From Salinicola halophyticus (lineage in GTDB: Bacteria > Pseudomonadota > Gammaproteobacteria > Pseudomonadales > Halomonadaceae): 64,000 nt of DNA. Below the pieces are notes generated by a model. That model searched no databases. It was given only the letters and a program-made list of their open reading frames with translations, and was not told the DNA's origin. The position numbers and the translations under genes were made by a program. This document shows, piece after piece, positions 1 through 8,742 of the stretch. The number at the start of each line of letters is the position of its first letter. Within the stretch, counting starts at the first letter, position 1. The DNA is taken from contig NZ_PZJN01000003.1 in the NCBI RefSeq assembly GCF_003206695.1, positions 269,323 through 333,322 of the forward strand, written 5' to 3'.

Positions 1-105
1 CCGCCGTCTTCGTTTCGCTATTTCTTTGTCTCTTTGCGCAGGGCCTTCGTGCTCTGCGATCAAGCGCCGTCAGCGCCAACGGCCCAGTCGGCCCGCGGTA
101 CGACG
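1..105. other. Window edge, no gene recognised
   Basis: The first 105 bases lie downstream of the ppnN stop codon. They contain no start codon with a ribosome-binding site and no hairpin with a T-tract that I can recognise. They may belong to a gene beyond the window edge. Confidence 0.4.
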
Positions 106-1470
106 TCAGCCAAGGGTGTAGCAGGGAACGTACTCGCTGCCCGGTAGTTTCATCCGGCCCTGGGCCACGAATGAGGTCAGCAGTGTATCCAGCCTAGTCA
201 TCAACTCAGACTCCGCATGCAACCGGAAGGGGCCGCGAGCCGCGATGGCGCGCAAGCCGGGTTCCTTGACGTTGCCAGCGACGATGCCCGAGAAGGCCCG
301 TCGGAGATTGGCGGCGAGCTCATGATTGGGCTGGTCGTGATGTAACGCCAGCGCGGACATCGCCTCGTGCGTCGGTTCGAAGGGCTGCTGGAAACCGGCG
401 GCGATGTTGAGACGCCAGTTGAAGTAGAACGCGTCATTCTTTTCGCGCCGAAACTCCGCCACCTCCTGGATGCCGTCGCGCATCAGACGCGCAACGCTGA
501 CGGGATCGTCGACCACGATGCGATAGTGGCGACGAACTTCCTCGCCCAGCGTATAGCGCAGGAACTCGTCGATGCGCTGGAAATAGTCGTGGGCGCTCTC
601 CGGGCCGGTGAAGATGACCGGAAAGGGGATATCCCGGTTGTCCGGGTGCATCAGAATGCCGAGCAGATAGAGGATCTCTTCCGCTGTCCCCACGCCGCCG
701 GGAAACACCACGATGCCATGGCCGATCCGCACGAACGCCTCCAGGCGCTTCTCGATGTCCGGCATGATGACCAGTTCGTTGACGATCGGATTGGGGGATT
801 CGGCGGCGATGATGCCCGGCTCGGAAATTCCCAGATATCGACTGCCCTTGCGCCGCTGCTTGGCGTGGGCGAGGTTGGCGCCTTTCATTGGGCCTTTCAT
901 GGCGCCGGGACCGCACCCGGTGCAGATATCCAGCCCGCGCAGCCCCATGTGATAACCCACCGCCTTGGTGTAGTCATACTCTTCGCGGGTGATCGAATGG
1001 CCGCCCCAGCACACCACCAGGCTCGGCTCCTGTGAGGTGCGCAGCGTGCTGGCGTTGCGAAGGATATGGAATACCGCGTTGGTGGCGCCTTCGTTGGTCC
1101 GCAGATCGAACCTGGGGTTGTTCTGGATCTCGTTGTAGACGTAGACGATGTCGCGCAGCACCGCGGACAGCTGTTCGCGTACGCCACGAATCATGTGTCC
1201 ATCGACGAACGCGCAGGCCGGGGCGTTGGAAAGCTTGAGCCGGATGCCGCGATCCTGTTGCAGGACTTCGATGTCGAAATCCTTGTACGCTTCCATGACC
1301 GCCAGGCCATCGTCGGTCGGGGTGTCGCAATTGAGAACGGCCAGCGCACAGCGCCTGACCAGATCGTGAAGACCGCTCGTCGACGTATCTCTCAGCCGGT
1401 TGACTTCGGACTGGGACAGGACCTCGAGACTCCCCTCGGGGGAGACGATGGTTGATAGCGTCTCAGGCAT
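106..1470 (-). CDS. ppnN: Pyrimidine/purine nucleotide 5'-monophosphate nucleosidase PpnN
   Basis: Cytosolic enzyme of the LOG/PpnN family that cleaves nucleoside 5'-monophosphates into free base and ribose 5-phosphate, feeding purine and pyrimidine salvage; in E. coli it is a (p)ppGpp target. The protein matches E. coli PpnN (YgdH) along its length, including an N-terminal segment with SPEGSLEVLSQ and the central PGGVGTAEE motif (residues about 260-268), the conserved LOG-family nucleotide loop. I chose ATG 1470 over ATG 1479 because an AAGG sits 9 bases before 1470 but directly abuts 1479, and because this gives 454 residues, the E. coli length. It is followed upstream on the same strand by a YfcL-like gene, with about 33 bases between them, so they may be cotranscribed. 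Confidence 0.93.
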   Translation of the reverse strand: MPETLSTIVSPEGSLEVLSQSEVNRLRDTSTSGLHDLVRRCALAVLNCDTPTDDGLAVMEAYKDFDIEVLQQDRGIRLKLSNAPACAFVDGHMIRGVREQLSAVLRDIVYVYNEIQNNPRFDLRTNEGATNAVFHILRNASTLRTSQEPSLVVCWGGHSITREEYDYTKAVGYHMGLRGLDICTGCGPGAMKGPMKGANLAHAKQRRKGSRYLGISEPGIIAAESPNPIVNELVIMPDIEKRLEAFVRIGHGIVVFPGGVGTAEEILYLLGILMHPDNRDIPFPVIFTGPESAHDYFQRIDEFLRYTLGEEVRRHYRIVVDDPVSVARLMRDGIQEVAEFRREKNDAFYFNWRLNIAAGFQQPFEPTHEAMSALALHHDQPNHELAANLRRAFSGIVAGNVKEPGLRAIAARGPFRLHAESELMTRLDTLLTSFVAQGRMKLPGSEYVPCYTLG

Positions 1471-1503
1471 GGACGGCATCCTTGTGGCAATGAAATCGGT
1501 AAA

Positions 1504-1791
1504 TTAGTGCGCGGCACGTGCGGCGGCGGTCTGCCATAGCGCGGCAATCTGCTCGCGGTCGGTTTCGCTCATGTTGTCCTGGGCGAAGGTGCTCTCCAGC
1601 CACTGCCAGTAGGTCGCGTCGAAGTCGTCGGCGTCGACCTCGGCGGGATCGTATTCGGCCAGTTCCTGAACCAGACCGATTTGCGGAATCATGTAACCGA
1701 GGGCGAAAAGTTCGCCGTCATCGGCATTCTCTTCCATCACGAGTAGTGTTTGCTGCACGGCCTTGGCGCGCTGCGCGAAGGGATCAGACAT
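1504..1791 (-). CDS. YfcL family protein, function unknown
   Basis: Small acidic soluble protein of about 95 residues resembling the YfcL family: the DDGELFALGYM stretch and the helical C-terminal SETDREQIAALW segment match the E. coli YfcL pattern. No catalytic motif, signal peptide or membrane segment is visible. An upstream in-frame ATG at 1833 would add 14 residues; the start at 1791 is preferred because family similarity begins just after it and a GAAG lies 8 bases upstream. It probably shares a transcript with ppnN immediately downstream. YfcL proteins have no established function, and none is proposed here. Confidence 0.75.
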   Translation of the reverse strand: MSDPFAQRAKAVQQTLLVMEENADDGELFALGYMIPQIGLVQELAEYDPAEVDADDFDATYWQWLESTFAQDNMSETDREQIAALWQTAAARAAH

Positions 1792-2213
1792 AGCGTTCTT
1801 CAATCCTGGGTGAAAGTGGGTCGATTCTAACATGGGCGTTCACTCACCGCCGAGCCGGGCGGAGTCCGGCACAATGGGTGAAGGGCGTCCCCGGGGGTGC
1901 ATAGGGCCTGACGCGTAGGGCCTGACGCGTAGGGTTGAACAGGCAGGCGTTTTTCGCCTCGGCCACGGCGTCGTTCACTCTCATCCCCAGGCTCGTCCCC
2001 AGAGTGAGCGATGACAGTACTCGACGCTGATTGGCCGACGATTTGTTCACGGCATTCGCGCGCGCGGACGATGCCCCGATCTCCATAATCTGCTATGATT
2101 TGAACGCCCGTGGGCAACAACGAGGCGTTATCGAAGTCCGACTGACAGCTCAGACCATTTCGAGACGTTTTATCAGTTTTATCAGCCGTACAGTGTGAGT
2201 GATCCGCGCTTCC
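1792..2213. other. Divergent intergenic region between YfcL-like gene and LysR gene
   Basis: 422 bases containing the divergent promoters of the ppnN side and the LysR gene. It holds a 14-bp tandem duplication (1903-1934) and a 9-bp tandem repeat TTTTATCAG x2 at 2168-2185, about 29 bases before the LysR start, which could be part of an autoregulatory site. Open frames on the minus strand here look like chance frames: no family resemblance and no ribosome-binding site. Confidence 0.5.
1903..1934. repeat. 14-bp tandem repeat, 2.3 copies
   Basis: Two perfect copies of AGGGCCTGACGCGT (1903-1916, 1917-1930) plus AGGG. Short-unit tandem duplication in intergenic DNA, of the same size class as several other repeats in this window. 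Confidence 0.9.
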
Positions 2214-3134
2214 ATGTTCAACGCTCAGTATTTTCGTACTTACATGATGCTCGTCGAAACGGGGAGCTTCACCCAGACTGCGGGTAAGCTCGACATGACC
2301 CAGCCCGGCGTCAGTCAGCACGTGCGCAAGCTGGAAGAGTATCTCGGACGATCGCTGCTGAATCGCCATGGTCGGCGCTTTTCACTGACGGATGCCGGCC
2401 GCCGCACCTATGACTACGCGGTCAAGCTGTTTGCCGAGCACGAACATTTTCGCCATTCGTTGGATGACGATTCGCCGGACAGCGGCGAGTGCCGTATCGC
2501 TTCGCCCGGTAGCGTGGGATTGATGTTCTACCCCTTCCTGCTGGGCTATCAGCAGATGCACCCGGGGCTGACGGTCAACTACAGCTTCGCCTTCGATCAT
2601 GAGATCGCTCAGGACGTGGTAGCCGGGCGCTATGATATCGGTATCGTCACCGAGATCGGCAAGCAGACCGATCTCAATTTCGAAGCCTGGCATCAGGAGC
2701 CGCTTTGCCTGGTCGTGCCGGCCGATTTCACCGGAACTACGCTGAGCGAGTTGGTGGCGTTGGGATTCGTCAACTATAACGACGGCAATGCCAATGCGGG
2801 CCTGCTGCTGCGGAGCAACTTCGGCAGCGAATTTCGCAGCATGAGCCATTTCCCGCGGCAGGGGTTCACCAACGAAGTGGGACAGGTTCTGGATGCGGTG
2901 GCCCGAGGGTTGGGGTTCACGGTAGTGTCTCGCCCGGTTCTGGAAACCTCGCCCTGGCAGCGTCAGGTCAAGGAGATGCCGCTGGCGCAACCGGTCTACG
3001 AAACACTGCACCTGGTGTCGCGCAAGGATGTGGAGCTGCCCAAGCGCTACCGCCAACTGCTGTCATCCTTCCGTCAGCAGCGTCTCAATGCCCTCTACGG
3101 CTATAGCGAGCTACCCACGCTGGAGAAGAGCTGA
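2214..3134 (+). CDS. LysR-family transcriptional regulator
   Basis: DNA-binding regulator of the LysR type. The N-terminal winged helix-turn-helix covers residues about 1-60 (FTQTAGKLDMTQPGVSQHVRKLEEYLG is split here as TQPGVSQHVRKLE with the typical LysR recognition helix), followed by a periplasmic-binding-protein-like effector domain from about residue 90. The ATG at 2214 gives the usual LysR N-terminus; an in-frame GTG at 2199 adds only five residues. No obvious target gene is divergently adjacent apart from the YfcL-ppnN pair. Effector unknown. A strong hairpin follows at 3216-3240. Confidence 0.9.
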   Translation: MFNAQYFRTYMMLVETGSFTQTAGKLDMTQPGVSQHVRKLEEYLGRSLLNRHGRRFSLTDAGRRTYDYAVKLFAEHEHFRHSLDDDSPDSGECRIASPGSVGLMFYPFLLGYQQMHPGLTVNYSFAFDHEIAQDVVAGRYDIGIVTEIGKQTDLNFEAWHQEPLCLVVPADFTGTTLSELVALGFVNYNDGNANAGLLLRSNFGSEFRSMSHFPRQGFTNEVGQVLDAVARGLGFTVVSRPVLETSPWQRQVKEMPLAQPVYETLHLVSRKDVELPKRYRQLLSSFRQQRLNALYGYSELPTLEKS

Positions 3135-3212
3135 CGTTCAGGTCTGCGATTGTCGCTGTACGCTCCGTTGGCAATAACGATACCCGTGGCCCATCGTGTC
3201 AGGCAGGGAACG

Positions 3213-3246
3213 AAAAACGGCCGCTCAATGAGCGGCCGTTGTCGTT
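3213..3246. terminator. Bidirectional rho-independent terminator
   Basis: Perfect 11-bp stem AACGGCCGCTC/GAGCGGCCGTT (3216-3226 with 3230-3240) and a 3-base loop, between the convergent LysR and gcvP genes. On the minus strand the stem is followed by a run of five T, so it is strongest as the end of the gcvHP transcript; on the plus strand the T-tract is weaker. Confidence 0.85.
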
Positions 3247-3252
3247 TCTATC

Positions 3253-3280
3253 ATTCCACCAAGACTGATATTCCACCAAG
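3253..3280. repeat. Direct repeat, 11 bp at 17-bp period
   Basis: ATTCCACCAAG occurs at 3253-3263 and 3270-3280, immediately behind the gcvP stop codon (minus strand, 3283-3285). The 17-bp period matches the repeat found behind the tamB stop. Confidence 0.85.
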
Positions 3281-3282
3281 CC

Positions 3283-6183
3283 TCATGAGGCATCCCGATA
3301 GGCATCGATCGGCGGACAGCTGCAGATCAGGTTCCGATCGCCGAAGACGTTATCGACGCGGTTGACCGCCGGCCAGTACTTGGCCTCCCGCACGGCCTGG
3401 GTCGGAAAGGCGGCCCGCTCGCGAGAGTAGGGGCGATCCCACTCTTCTTCGGTCACGTCCGCCATGGTATGCGGCGCCAGCACCAGCGGATTGGCATCTT
3501 TCGGCCAGTCGCCGGCTTCCACGCGTGCGATCTCCTCGCGTATCGCGATCATGGCATCGCAGAATCGATCGATCTCATAGCGGGATTCGGACTCAGTGGG
3601 CTCGACCATCAGCGTGCCGGCCACCGGGAACGACATGGTGGGCGCGTGGAATCCGTAGTCCATCAGACGTTTGGCGATATCTTCCTCGCTGATGCCGGAG
3701 GCCGCCTTGAGCGGGCGGACGTCGAGGATACACTCGTGGGCCACCGTCCCGTTGGCACCCTGATACAGCACCGGATAATGCGTTTCCAGCCGCTTGGCGA
3801 TGTAGTTGGCATTGAGAATCGCCAGCTCGGTGGCTTCGCGCAGCCCGCGAGCGCCCATCATCTTGATGTAGGCCCAGGAGATCGGCAGGATCGAAGCGCT
3901 GCCGAAGGCGGCCGCCGATACCGCGCCGGAATCCTTGGCGATGCCTTCCTGCGGTGTCATGACGTGATTGGGTAGGTGAGCGGCGAGATGTGCCTTGACG
4001 CCGATCGGGCCCATGCCCGGGCCACCGCCACCGTGCGGAATGCAGAACGTCTTGTGCAGATTGAGGTGCGAGACGTCGCCGCCGTAATCGCCGGGTCGGC
4101 AGAGGCCGACCTGGGCGTTCATGTTGGCACCGTCGATATAGACCTGACCGCCGTTGTCATGAACGATCTGACAGGCCTGGCGGATGTTTTCTTCGAAAAC
4201 TCCGTGAGTCGAGGGATACGTCAGCATGATCGCCGAAAGCTTGTCACGGTGCTGGGTCGCCTTGGCCTCGAGATCGGCCATGTCGATATTGCCGTCACGA
4301 TCGCATTCGACCACCACGACTTTCATCTGCGCCATCGCCGCGGACGCCGGGTTGGTGCCGTGAGCCGAGCTCGGAATCAGGCAGATGTCACGCTCCCCCT
4401 GATCCACCGCGGCCTGATAGCGACGAATGGCGACGAGACCCGCGTACTCACCCTGGGCGCCGGAATTCGGCTGCATCGAAATGCTGTCGTAGCCTGTGAT
4501 CTCGATCAGAAAATCGCTGAGCTCGGTGATCATCTGGCGATAGCCGCTCACCTGTTCGCTAGGCGCAAAGGGGTGGATATTGGCGAACTCCGGCCAGGTG
4601 ATGGGAATCATCTCGCTGGTGGCGTTGAGTTTCATGGTGCACGAGCCCAGCGGGATCATCGCGTGAGTGAGCGATAGATCGCGATTCTCGAGGCGCTTGA
4701 GGTAGCGCAGCATTTCCGTCTCGCTGCGGAAGCGCTGAAAGTTGGGATGCTGCAGGAAGTCGCTGTCACGACGATAGGCGACGGGAATGCCGGTGGTGCC
4801 CTGATCGACTGCCTGGCGATCGAGTTCGCTCACCGACAGACCGTGCTCCTCACCGATCAGCACGTCGAAGAGCTCCGCCAGATCGGCGGCGGTCGTGGTC
4901 TCGTTGAGACTCACGCCGACCTCGCCATCGGCGGGATAGCGAAGGTTGATCTCGCGGGTCAGCGCGCGTCCCTGAATCCGGTGGCTGTCGACTCCCGTCA
5001 GCGTCAGGGTGTCGAACCAGCTGTCGTGCTTGAGTGCGATGCCGTGCTGCTTGAGGCCCGCTGCCAGCAGCGTGGTCAGCCGGTGAATGCGACCGGCGAT
5101 GGTCTGCAGGCCTTCGGCGCCGTGATAGACGGCGTAGAAGCCGGCGATATTGGCCAGCAGCGCCTGGGCGGTACAGATGTTGGAGGTCGCCTTCTCGCGG
5201 CGGATATGCTGCTCGCGGGTCTGCATCGCCATGCGCAGCGCCGGACGGCCGCGGCTATCCTTGGACACGCCGATGACGCGCCCCGGCAGCGATCGCTTGA
5301 GGGCCTCGCTGGTCGCGAAAAATGCTGCGTGAGGGCCACCGTAACCCATCGGCACGCCAAAGCGCTGGGAGTTGCCCAGGACGATATCGACGCCCATGGC
5401 GCCGGGTTCCTTGAGCATCACCAGGCTCATCAGGTCGGCCGCCACGCAGGTCATGATCTGGCGCGAGCGCGCCGTGGCCACCAGATTCTCGAGATCGCTG
5501 ATGTCGCCATCGACGCCGGGGTATTGCAGCAGAGCGCCAAACACCTCTTCGTCGGCCAGTCGAGCCGCGGGTGCGACTACCAGCTCGAATCCTAGGTAGG
5601 CAGCGCGGGTGCGCAGCACGTCCAGGGTCTGCGGGAGCACGTCATCGGCAACGAAGAAGCGCTGACTTTTCTGTTTCTTGTTCGAACGCCGGCACAGCGC
5701 CATGGCCTCGGCCGCCGCTGTCGCTTCGTCCAATAGCGAGGCATTGGCGATCGCCATGCCGGTTAGATCCATCACCATCTGCTGAAAATTGAGCAGACCC
5801 TCTAGCCGACCCTGGGCGATTTCCGGCTGATAGGGCGTGTAGGCGGTGTACCAGCCCGGGTTTTCCAGCACGTTGCGCTGAATTACCGCCGGCAGATGGG
5901 TGGGGTAATATCCCTGGCCGATATAGCTCTTGAACACCTTGTTCTGCCGCGCCAGGCCGCGCAGATAGTCCAGCGATTCCGACTCGCCCCGCGGGCCATC
6001 CAGCGCCAGTTCGCCCTCGAGACGAATTCCCTTGGGAATGGTTCGGTCGATCAGTGTCGCCATCGAGGTCATGTCGAGCGCCTTGAGCATCTCGGCGACA
6101 TCGTGGCGGGTAGGGCCATTGTGACGCTGAAGAAAATCGGCGTGATTGGCCAGTTCGGTCAGGGGGCGAGTCTCGGTGGGCAT
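3283..6183 (-). CDS. gcvP: Glycine dehydrogenase (decarboxylating), P-protein
   Basis: PLP-dependent P-protein of the glycine cleavage system: decarboxylates glycine and transfers the aminomethyl group to the lipoyl arm of GcvH, releasing CO2. At 966 residues it is the single-chain (fused alpha-beta) form, close to the 957 residues of E. coli GcvP. The PLP-lysine motif [19 protein letters not shown] lies near residue 710, and the glycine-rich loop and [12 protein letters not shown] motif precede it. It lies 104 bases downstream of gcvH on the same strand, with a hairpin in the gap, and ends at a strong terminator. gcvT is not in this operon but in the divergent transcription unit. Confidence 0.98.
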   Translation of the reverse strand: MPTETRPLTELANHADFLQRHNGPTRHDVAEMLKALDMTSMATLIDRTIPKGIRLEGELALDGPRGESESLDYLRGLARQNKVFKSYIGQGYYPTHLPAVIQRNVLENPGWYTAYTPYQPEIAQGRLEGLLNFQQMVMDLTGMAIANASLLDEATAAAEAMALCRRSNKKQKSQRFFVADDVLPQTLDVLRTRAAYLGFELVVAPAARLADEEVFGALLQYPGVDGDISDLENLVATARSRQIMTCVAADLMSLVMLKEPGAMGVDIVLGNSQRFGVPMGYGGPHAAFFATSEALKRSLPGRVIGVSKDSRGRPALRMAMQTREQHIRREKATSNICTAQALLANIAGFYAVYHGAEGLQTIAGRIHRLTTLLAAGLKQHGIALKHDSWFDTLTLTGVDSHRIQGRALTREINLRYPADGEVGVSLNETTTAADLAELFDVLIGEEHGLSVSELDRQAVDQGTTGIPVAYRRDSDFLQHPNFQRFRSETEMLRYLKRLENRDLSLTHAMIPLGSCTMKLNATSEMIPITWPEFANIHPFAPSEQVSGYRQMITELSDFLIEITGYDSISMQPNSGAQGEYAGLVAIRRYQAAVDQGERDICLIPSSAHGTNPASAAMAQMKVVVVECDRDGNIDMADLEAKATQHRDKLSAIMLTYPSTHGVFEENIRQACQIVHDNGGQVYIDGANMNAQVGLCRPGDYGGDVSHLNLHKTFCIPHGGGGPGMGPIGVKAHLAAHLPNHVMTPQEGIAKDSGAVSAAAFGSASILPISWAYIKMMGARGLREATELAILNANYIAKRLETHYPVLYQGANGTVAHECILDVRPLKAASGISEEDIAKRLMDYGFHAPTMSFPVAGTLMVEPTESESRYEIDRFCDAMIAIREEIARVEAGDWPKDANPLVLAPHTMADVTEEEWDRPYSRERAAFPTQAVREAKYWPAVNRVDNVFGDRNLICSCPPIDAYRDAS

Positions 6184-6231
6184 AGTCTATCCGGCGAGGT
6201 TGGCAAGAGATTGCTGGGAAAGCGAGACGGA

Positions 6232-6258
6232 CCGTTCGGTGATGGAAGCACCGAACGG
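6232..6258. other. Intercistronic hairpin between gcvH and gcvP
   Basis: Perfect 10-bp inverted repeat CCGTTCGGTG (6232-6241) / CACCGAACGG (6249-6258) with a 7-base loop and no T-tract in either direction. Its position between gcvH and gcvP suggests an RNA-processing or stabilising element that could set different H- and P-protein levels; this is inference. Confidence 0.65.
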
Positions 6259-6287
6259 CCGGATCGGCGGGCGAGAGAGGAGGGCGA

Positions 6288-6695
6288 TCAGCTGTCGTCC
6301 TGATCTTCCTCGGCCGCAACCAGTTCTTTATAGGCATCGGCCGACATCAGGGATTCGAGATCGCCCTGATCGGCCAGCTGCAGCTTGAGAATCCAGCCGT
6401 CGCTGTAGGGTGAGTCGTTGACCGTCTCGGGGCTGTCTTCGAGAGCCTCGTTGACTTCGACGATTTCACCCGCCAGCGGAGAGTAGAGATCTGACGCTGC
6501 CTTGACCGATTCGATAACGCCGAACTCGTCGCCAGCATCCAGCTCACGGCCGGCTTCCGGCAACTCGACGAAAACGACATCACCCAGGGCTTCCTGAGCG
6601 TGATCGGTGATGCCGACGGTCACGGTACCGTCGCCGTTGTCCAGCACCCATTCATGGCTGTCGGTGTAGAGCAGGTTGTTCGGGATTTCGCTCAT
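6288..6695 (-). CDS. gcvH: Glycine cleavage system H-protein
   Basis: Lipoylated carrier that shuttles the aminomethyl group between GcvP, GcvT and dihydrolipoamide dehydrogenase. The protein has 135 residues; the lipoyl lysine is K65 in the motif VIESVKAASDLYSPL. The frame is open further upstream, but the start at 6695 is fixed by homology (MSEIPNNLLYTDSHEW) and by an AGGAA Shine-Dalgarno 7-8 bases upstream. That ribosome-binding site lies inside a palindrome (6699-6714), so a protein bound there would also affect the leader. First gene of the gcvHP transcript. Confidence 0.97.
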   Translation of the reverse strand: MSEIPNNLLYTDSHEWVLDNGDGTVTVGITDHAQEALGDVVFVELPEAGRELDAGDEFGVIESVKAASDLYSPLAGEIVEVNEALEDSPETVNDSPYSDGWILKLQLADQGDLESLMSADAYKELVAAEEDQDDS

Positions 6696-6698
6696 GAG

Positions 6699-6714
6699 GT
6701 TTCCTATAAGAAAC
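6699..6714. promoter_or_regulatory. Palindromic operator candidate 1, over gcvH ribosome-binding site
   Basis: GTTTCCTATAAGAAAC, an imperfect palindrome with 5-bp arms GTTTC/GAAAC and a 6-bp centre. It overlaps the Shine-Dalgarno of gcvH. A second copy lies 287 bases away in inverted orientation with one mismatch. Operator function is inferred. Confidence 0.6.
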
Positions 6715-6985
6715 AAATTTCGATACGGGGGATTTTGGCGAGCATTATGCCTCAACACGGGATCGAATGGCATAGTCTCGCGTGCTTCCATCGCAGCTTC
6801 TCGCGAATCGCGCTTCTAGGTTGACCCCAGATCCGGAAAACGTCCAGTCCCAAGAAGACCTACAGCGGCACCAGCGCTTCTCCACGCCGTTTCCCGTGGT
6901 GCGGATGCGCATTATCGATGGATACCGCGATACTGCTCGGGAGACGACAAGACGACTCGTACCCGGTGCTCGATGCCCTTGCGGT

Positions 6986-7001
6986 GTTTCTTATTGGAAA
7001 C
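6986..7001. promoter_or_regulatory. Palindromic operator candidate 2
   Basis: GTTTCTTATTGGAAAC; its reverse complement GTTTCCAATAAGAAAC matches site 1 at 15 of 16 positions. Same 5-6-5 arm structure. Located in the middle of the gcvH-agcS divergent region. Confidence 0.6.
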
Positions 7002-7053
7002 AAAGGCTCTTTTCGCTATGGTGCCTTAACCTGTCTAACTCGGTGACTGGACT

Positions 7054-7095
7054 CAGTACGTAGAGTCCAGTACGTGGATTCCAGTACGTAGATTC
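7054..7095. repeat. Triple 14-bp tandem repeat
   Basis: CAGTACGTAGAGTC (7054-7067), CAGTACGTGGATTC (7068-7081) and CAGTACGTAGATTC (7082-7095), strictly head to tail. Lies about 220 bases upstream of the symporter start in the gcv divergent region. Could be an array of protein-binding sites or simply replication slippage. Confidence 0.9.
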
Positions 7096-7314
7096 AATAT
7101 CTGGAATTAGACCCGGATTCAGGGCGTCAACGAGACCGGCTTCATGACCATGGACAGTGTGGCGTCGAGTCAGCTTGCCAAAAGAATGCTATTGGATAAT
7201 TGTGGGTGGATAGTTGAATCCTCTAATGTGGCGCCGCTTTGTATGCAACGACGTGATCGATAAGCGATAAGCGATAACTGACCAATACACAACAACGTGC
7301 CGATGGAGTTCGCC

Positions 7315-8709
7315 GTGGATTCATTGACTGCCGTATTTAGCGCCATCAATGGCGTGGTATGGGGCCCGCTGATGCTGATTCTGCTGTTCGGGGTCGGTAT
7401 CTATCTGCAGCTGGGTCTCAGGTTGCTGCCCATCCGTAAACTGGGCTTGGGTTTCAGCCTGTTATGGCGGGGGCGCCGCAGTGAAGCCGATAGCCATGAC
7501 CAGGGCGAGATATCGCCGTTCAACGCGCTGATGACGGCGCTCTCGGCCACTATCGGGACCGGTAACATTGCCGGGGTGGCCACGGCGATCGCCCTGGGCG
7601 GACCGGGCGCAGTGTTCTGGATGTGGCTGACCGCCCTGGTGGGCATGGCGACGAAGTTCGCGGAAGCCGTCCTGGCGGTGCGTTATCGGGAGACCGATTC
7701 CAACGGTAACCATGTCGGTGGGCCGATGTACTACATCCGCAACGGACTGGGCAAACGCTGGGCCTGGCTGGGTGGGCTGTTCGCGTTCTTCGGTGCGATC
7801 GCCGCCTTTGGTATCGGCAATACCGTCCAAGCCAACTCGGTAGCGGACGCATTGACCACCTCCTTCGGCGTGCCAGCGTGGCTGACCGGCGTGATCATCA
7901 TGGTGCTGGCGGGCGCCGTCATACTCGGCGGCATCAAGCGGATCTCCAGTGTCGCCGGAAAACTGGTGCCGCTGATGGCGGTCGCCTATTTTGCGGCAGG
8001 TGTCGTTGTCCTGATCATCAACGCCGATCAGATCGGCAGCGCTCTGGGAACCATCTTCGAGCATGCGTTTCAGCCCATTGCCGCCAGCGGCGGTTTTGCC
8101 GGTGCCGCGGTGGCAGCGGCCATTCGTTTTGGTGTTGCGCGGGGCATCTTCTCCAACGAAGCCGGCCTGGGTAGTGCGCCGATCGCGCATGCCGCAGCGC
8201 AGACACGTAATCCGGTACGTCAGGGGCTGATCGCCATGCTGGGTACCTTCATCGACACCCTGGTGGTGTGCACCATGACGGCGCTGGTGATTCTGACCTC
8301 GACCCACTGGCTGGATGGCGAGAGCGGGGCGGGGCTGACCTCGCTGTCCTTCGACAGCGCCTTGCCGGGTATCGGTCAGCACATCGTGGCGATCGCGCTG
8401 TCGATATTCGCCTTTACCACGATCCTGGGCTGGTCGTTCTATGGCGAGAAATGCTTTCAGTATCTGTTCGGCGACCGGGCGATACTGCTTTACCGGATTC
8501 TGTTCGTGCTGGCGGTGCCGGTCGGCGCGATGGCCAAGCTCGACTTTATCTGGCTGGTGGCGGATACCTTCAACGCGATGATGGCCATTCCCAATCTGAT
8601 CGCCCTGGCGCTGTTGTCCCCAGTCGTGTTCAAGCTGACTCGCGATCACTTCGCCGGCAAGACCGTACTGCCGGGTGAAGCGCTGGAAGACCGCGATCGA
8701 GACGCGTAA
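7315..8709 (+). CDS. Alanine/glycine:cation symporter (AGCS family)
   Basis: Inner-membrane Na+- (or H+-) coupled importer of alanine and/or glycine, with about 11 predicted membrane segments. Family signatures include the N-terminal INGVVWGPLMLILL segment, the GTGNIAGVATAIALGGPGAVFWMW region and the NEAGLGSAPIAHAAA motif. The start is set at GTG 7315 because a GGAG lies 6 bases upstream and this gives the usual AGCS N-terminus; GTG 7297 and ATG 7303 are in frame but lack a ribosome-binding site. gcvT follows 33 bases downstream, so glycine uptake and glycine cleavage are physically linked, which supports glycine as a substrate (inference). Confidence 0.93.
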   Translation: MDSLTAVFSAINGVVWGPLMLILLFGVGIYLQLGLRLLPIRKLGLGFSLLWRGRRSEADSHDQGEISPFNALMTALSATIGTGNIAGVATAIALGGPGAVFWMWLTALVGMATKFAEAVLAVRYRETDSNGNHVGGPMYYIRNGLGKRWAWLGGLFAFFGAIAAFGIGNTVQANSVADALTTSFGVPAWLTGVIIMVLAGAVILGGIKRISSVAGKLVPLMAVAYFAAGVVVLIINADQIGSALGTIFEHAFQPIAASGGFAGAAVAAAIRFGVARGIFSNEAGLGSAPIAHAAAQTRNPVRQGLIAMLGTFIDTLVVCTMTALVILTSTHWLDGESGAGLTSLSFDSALPGIGQHIVAIALSIFAFTTILGWSFYGEKCFQYLFGDRAILLYRILFVLAVPVGAMAKLDFIWLVADTFNAMMAIPNLIALALLSPVVFKLTRDHFAGKTVLPGEALEDRDRDA

Positions 8710-8742
8710 CTTTCTTTTATCTGCTCTAGACGGGAGACATTG

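Larger units (their letters stand above)
6696..7314. other. Divergent regulatory region gcvH / agcS
   Basis: 619 bases without a convincing gene between divergent gcvH and the amino-acid symporter. It contains two near-identical palindromes (6699-6714 and 6986-7001), three tandem copies of a 14-mer (7054-7095) and a CGATAAG tandem repeat (7258-7277) about 37 bases before the symporter start. I looked for the conserved core of a glycine riboswitch and did not see it. A short open frame at 6782-7063 has no family resemblance. Confidence 0.6.

Noticed and set aside
1827-2369. Minus-strand open frame upstream of the LysR gene
   Set aside because: Overlaps the LysR start and the 14-bp repeat, has no ribosome-binding site and no family similarity.
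6782-7063. A 93-codon plus-strand frame in the gcv divergent region
   Set aside because: No family resemblance, overlaps the palindrome at 6986 and has no ribosome-binding site.
6696-7314. Glycine riboswitch before gcvH or the symporter
   Set aside because: Position would fit, but I could not find the conserved tandem aptamer core. A covariance-model search would settle it.
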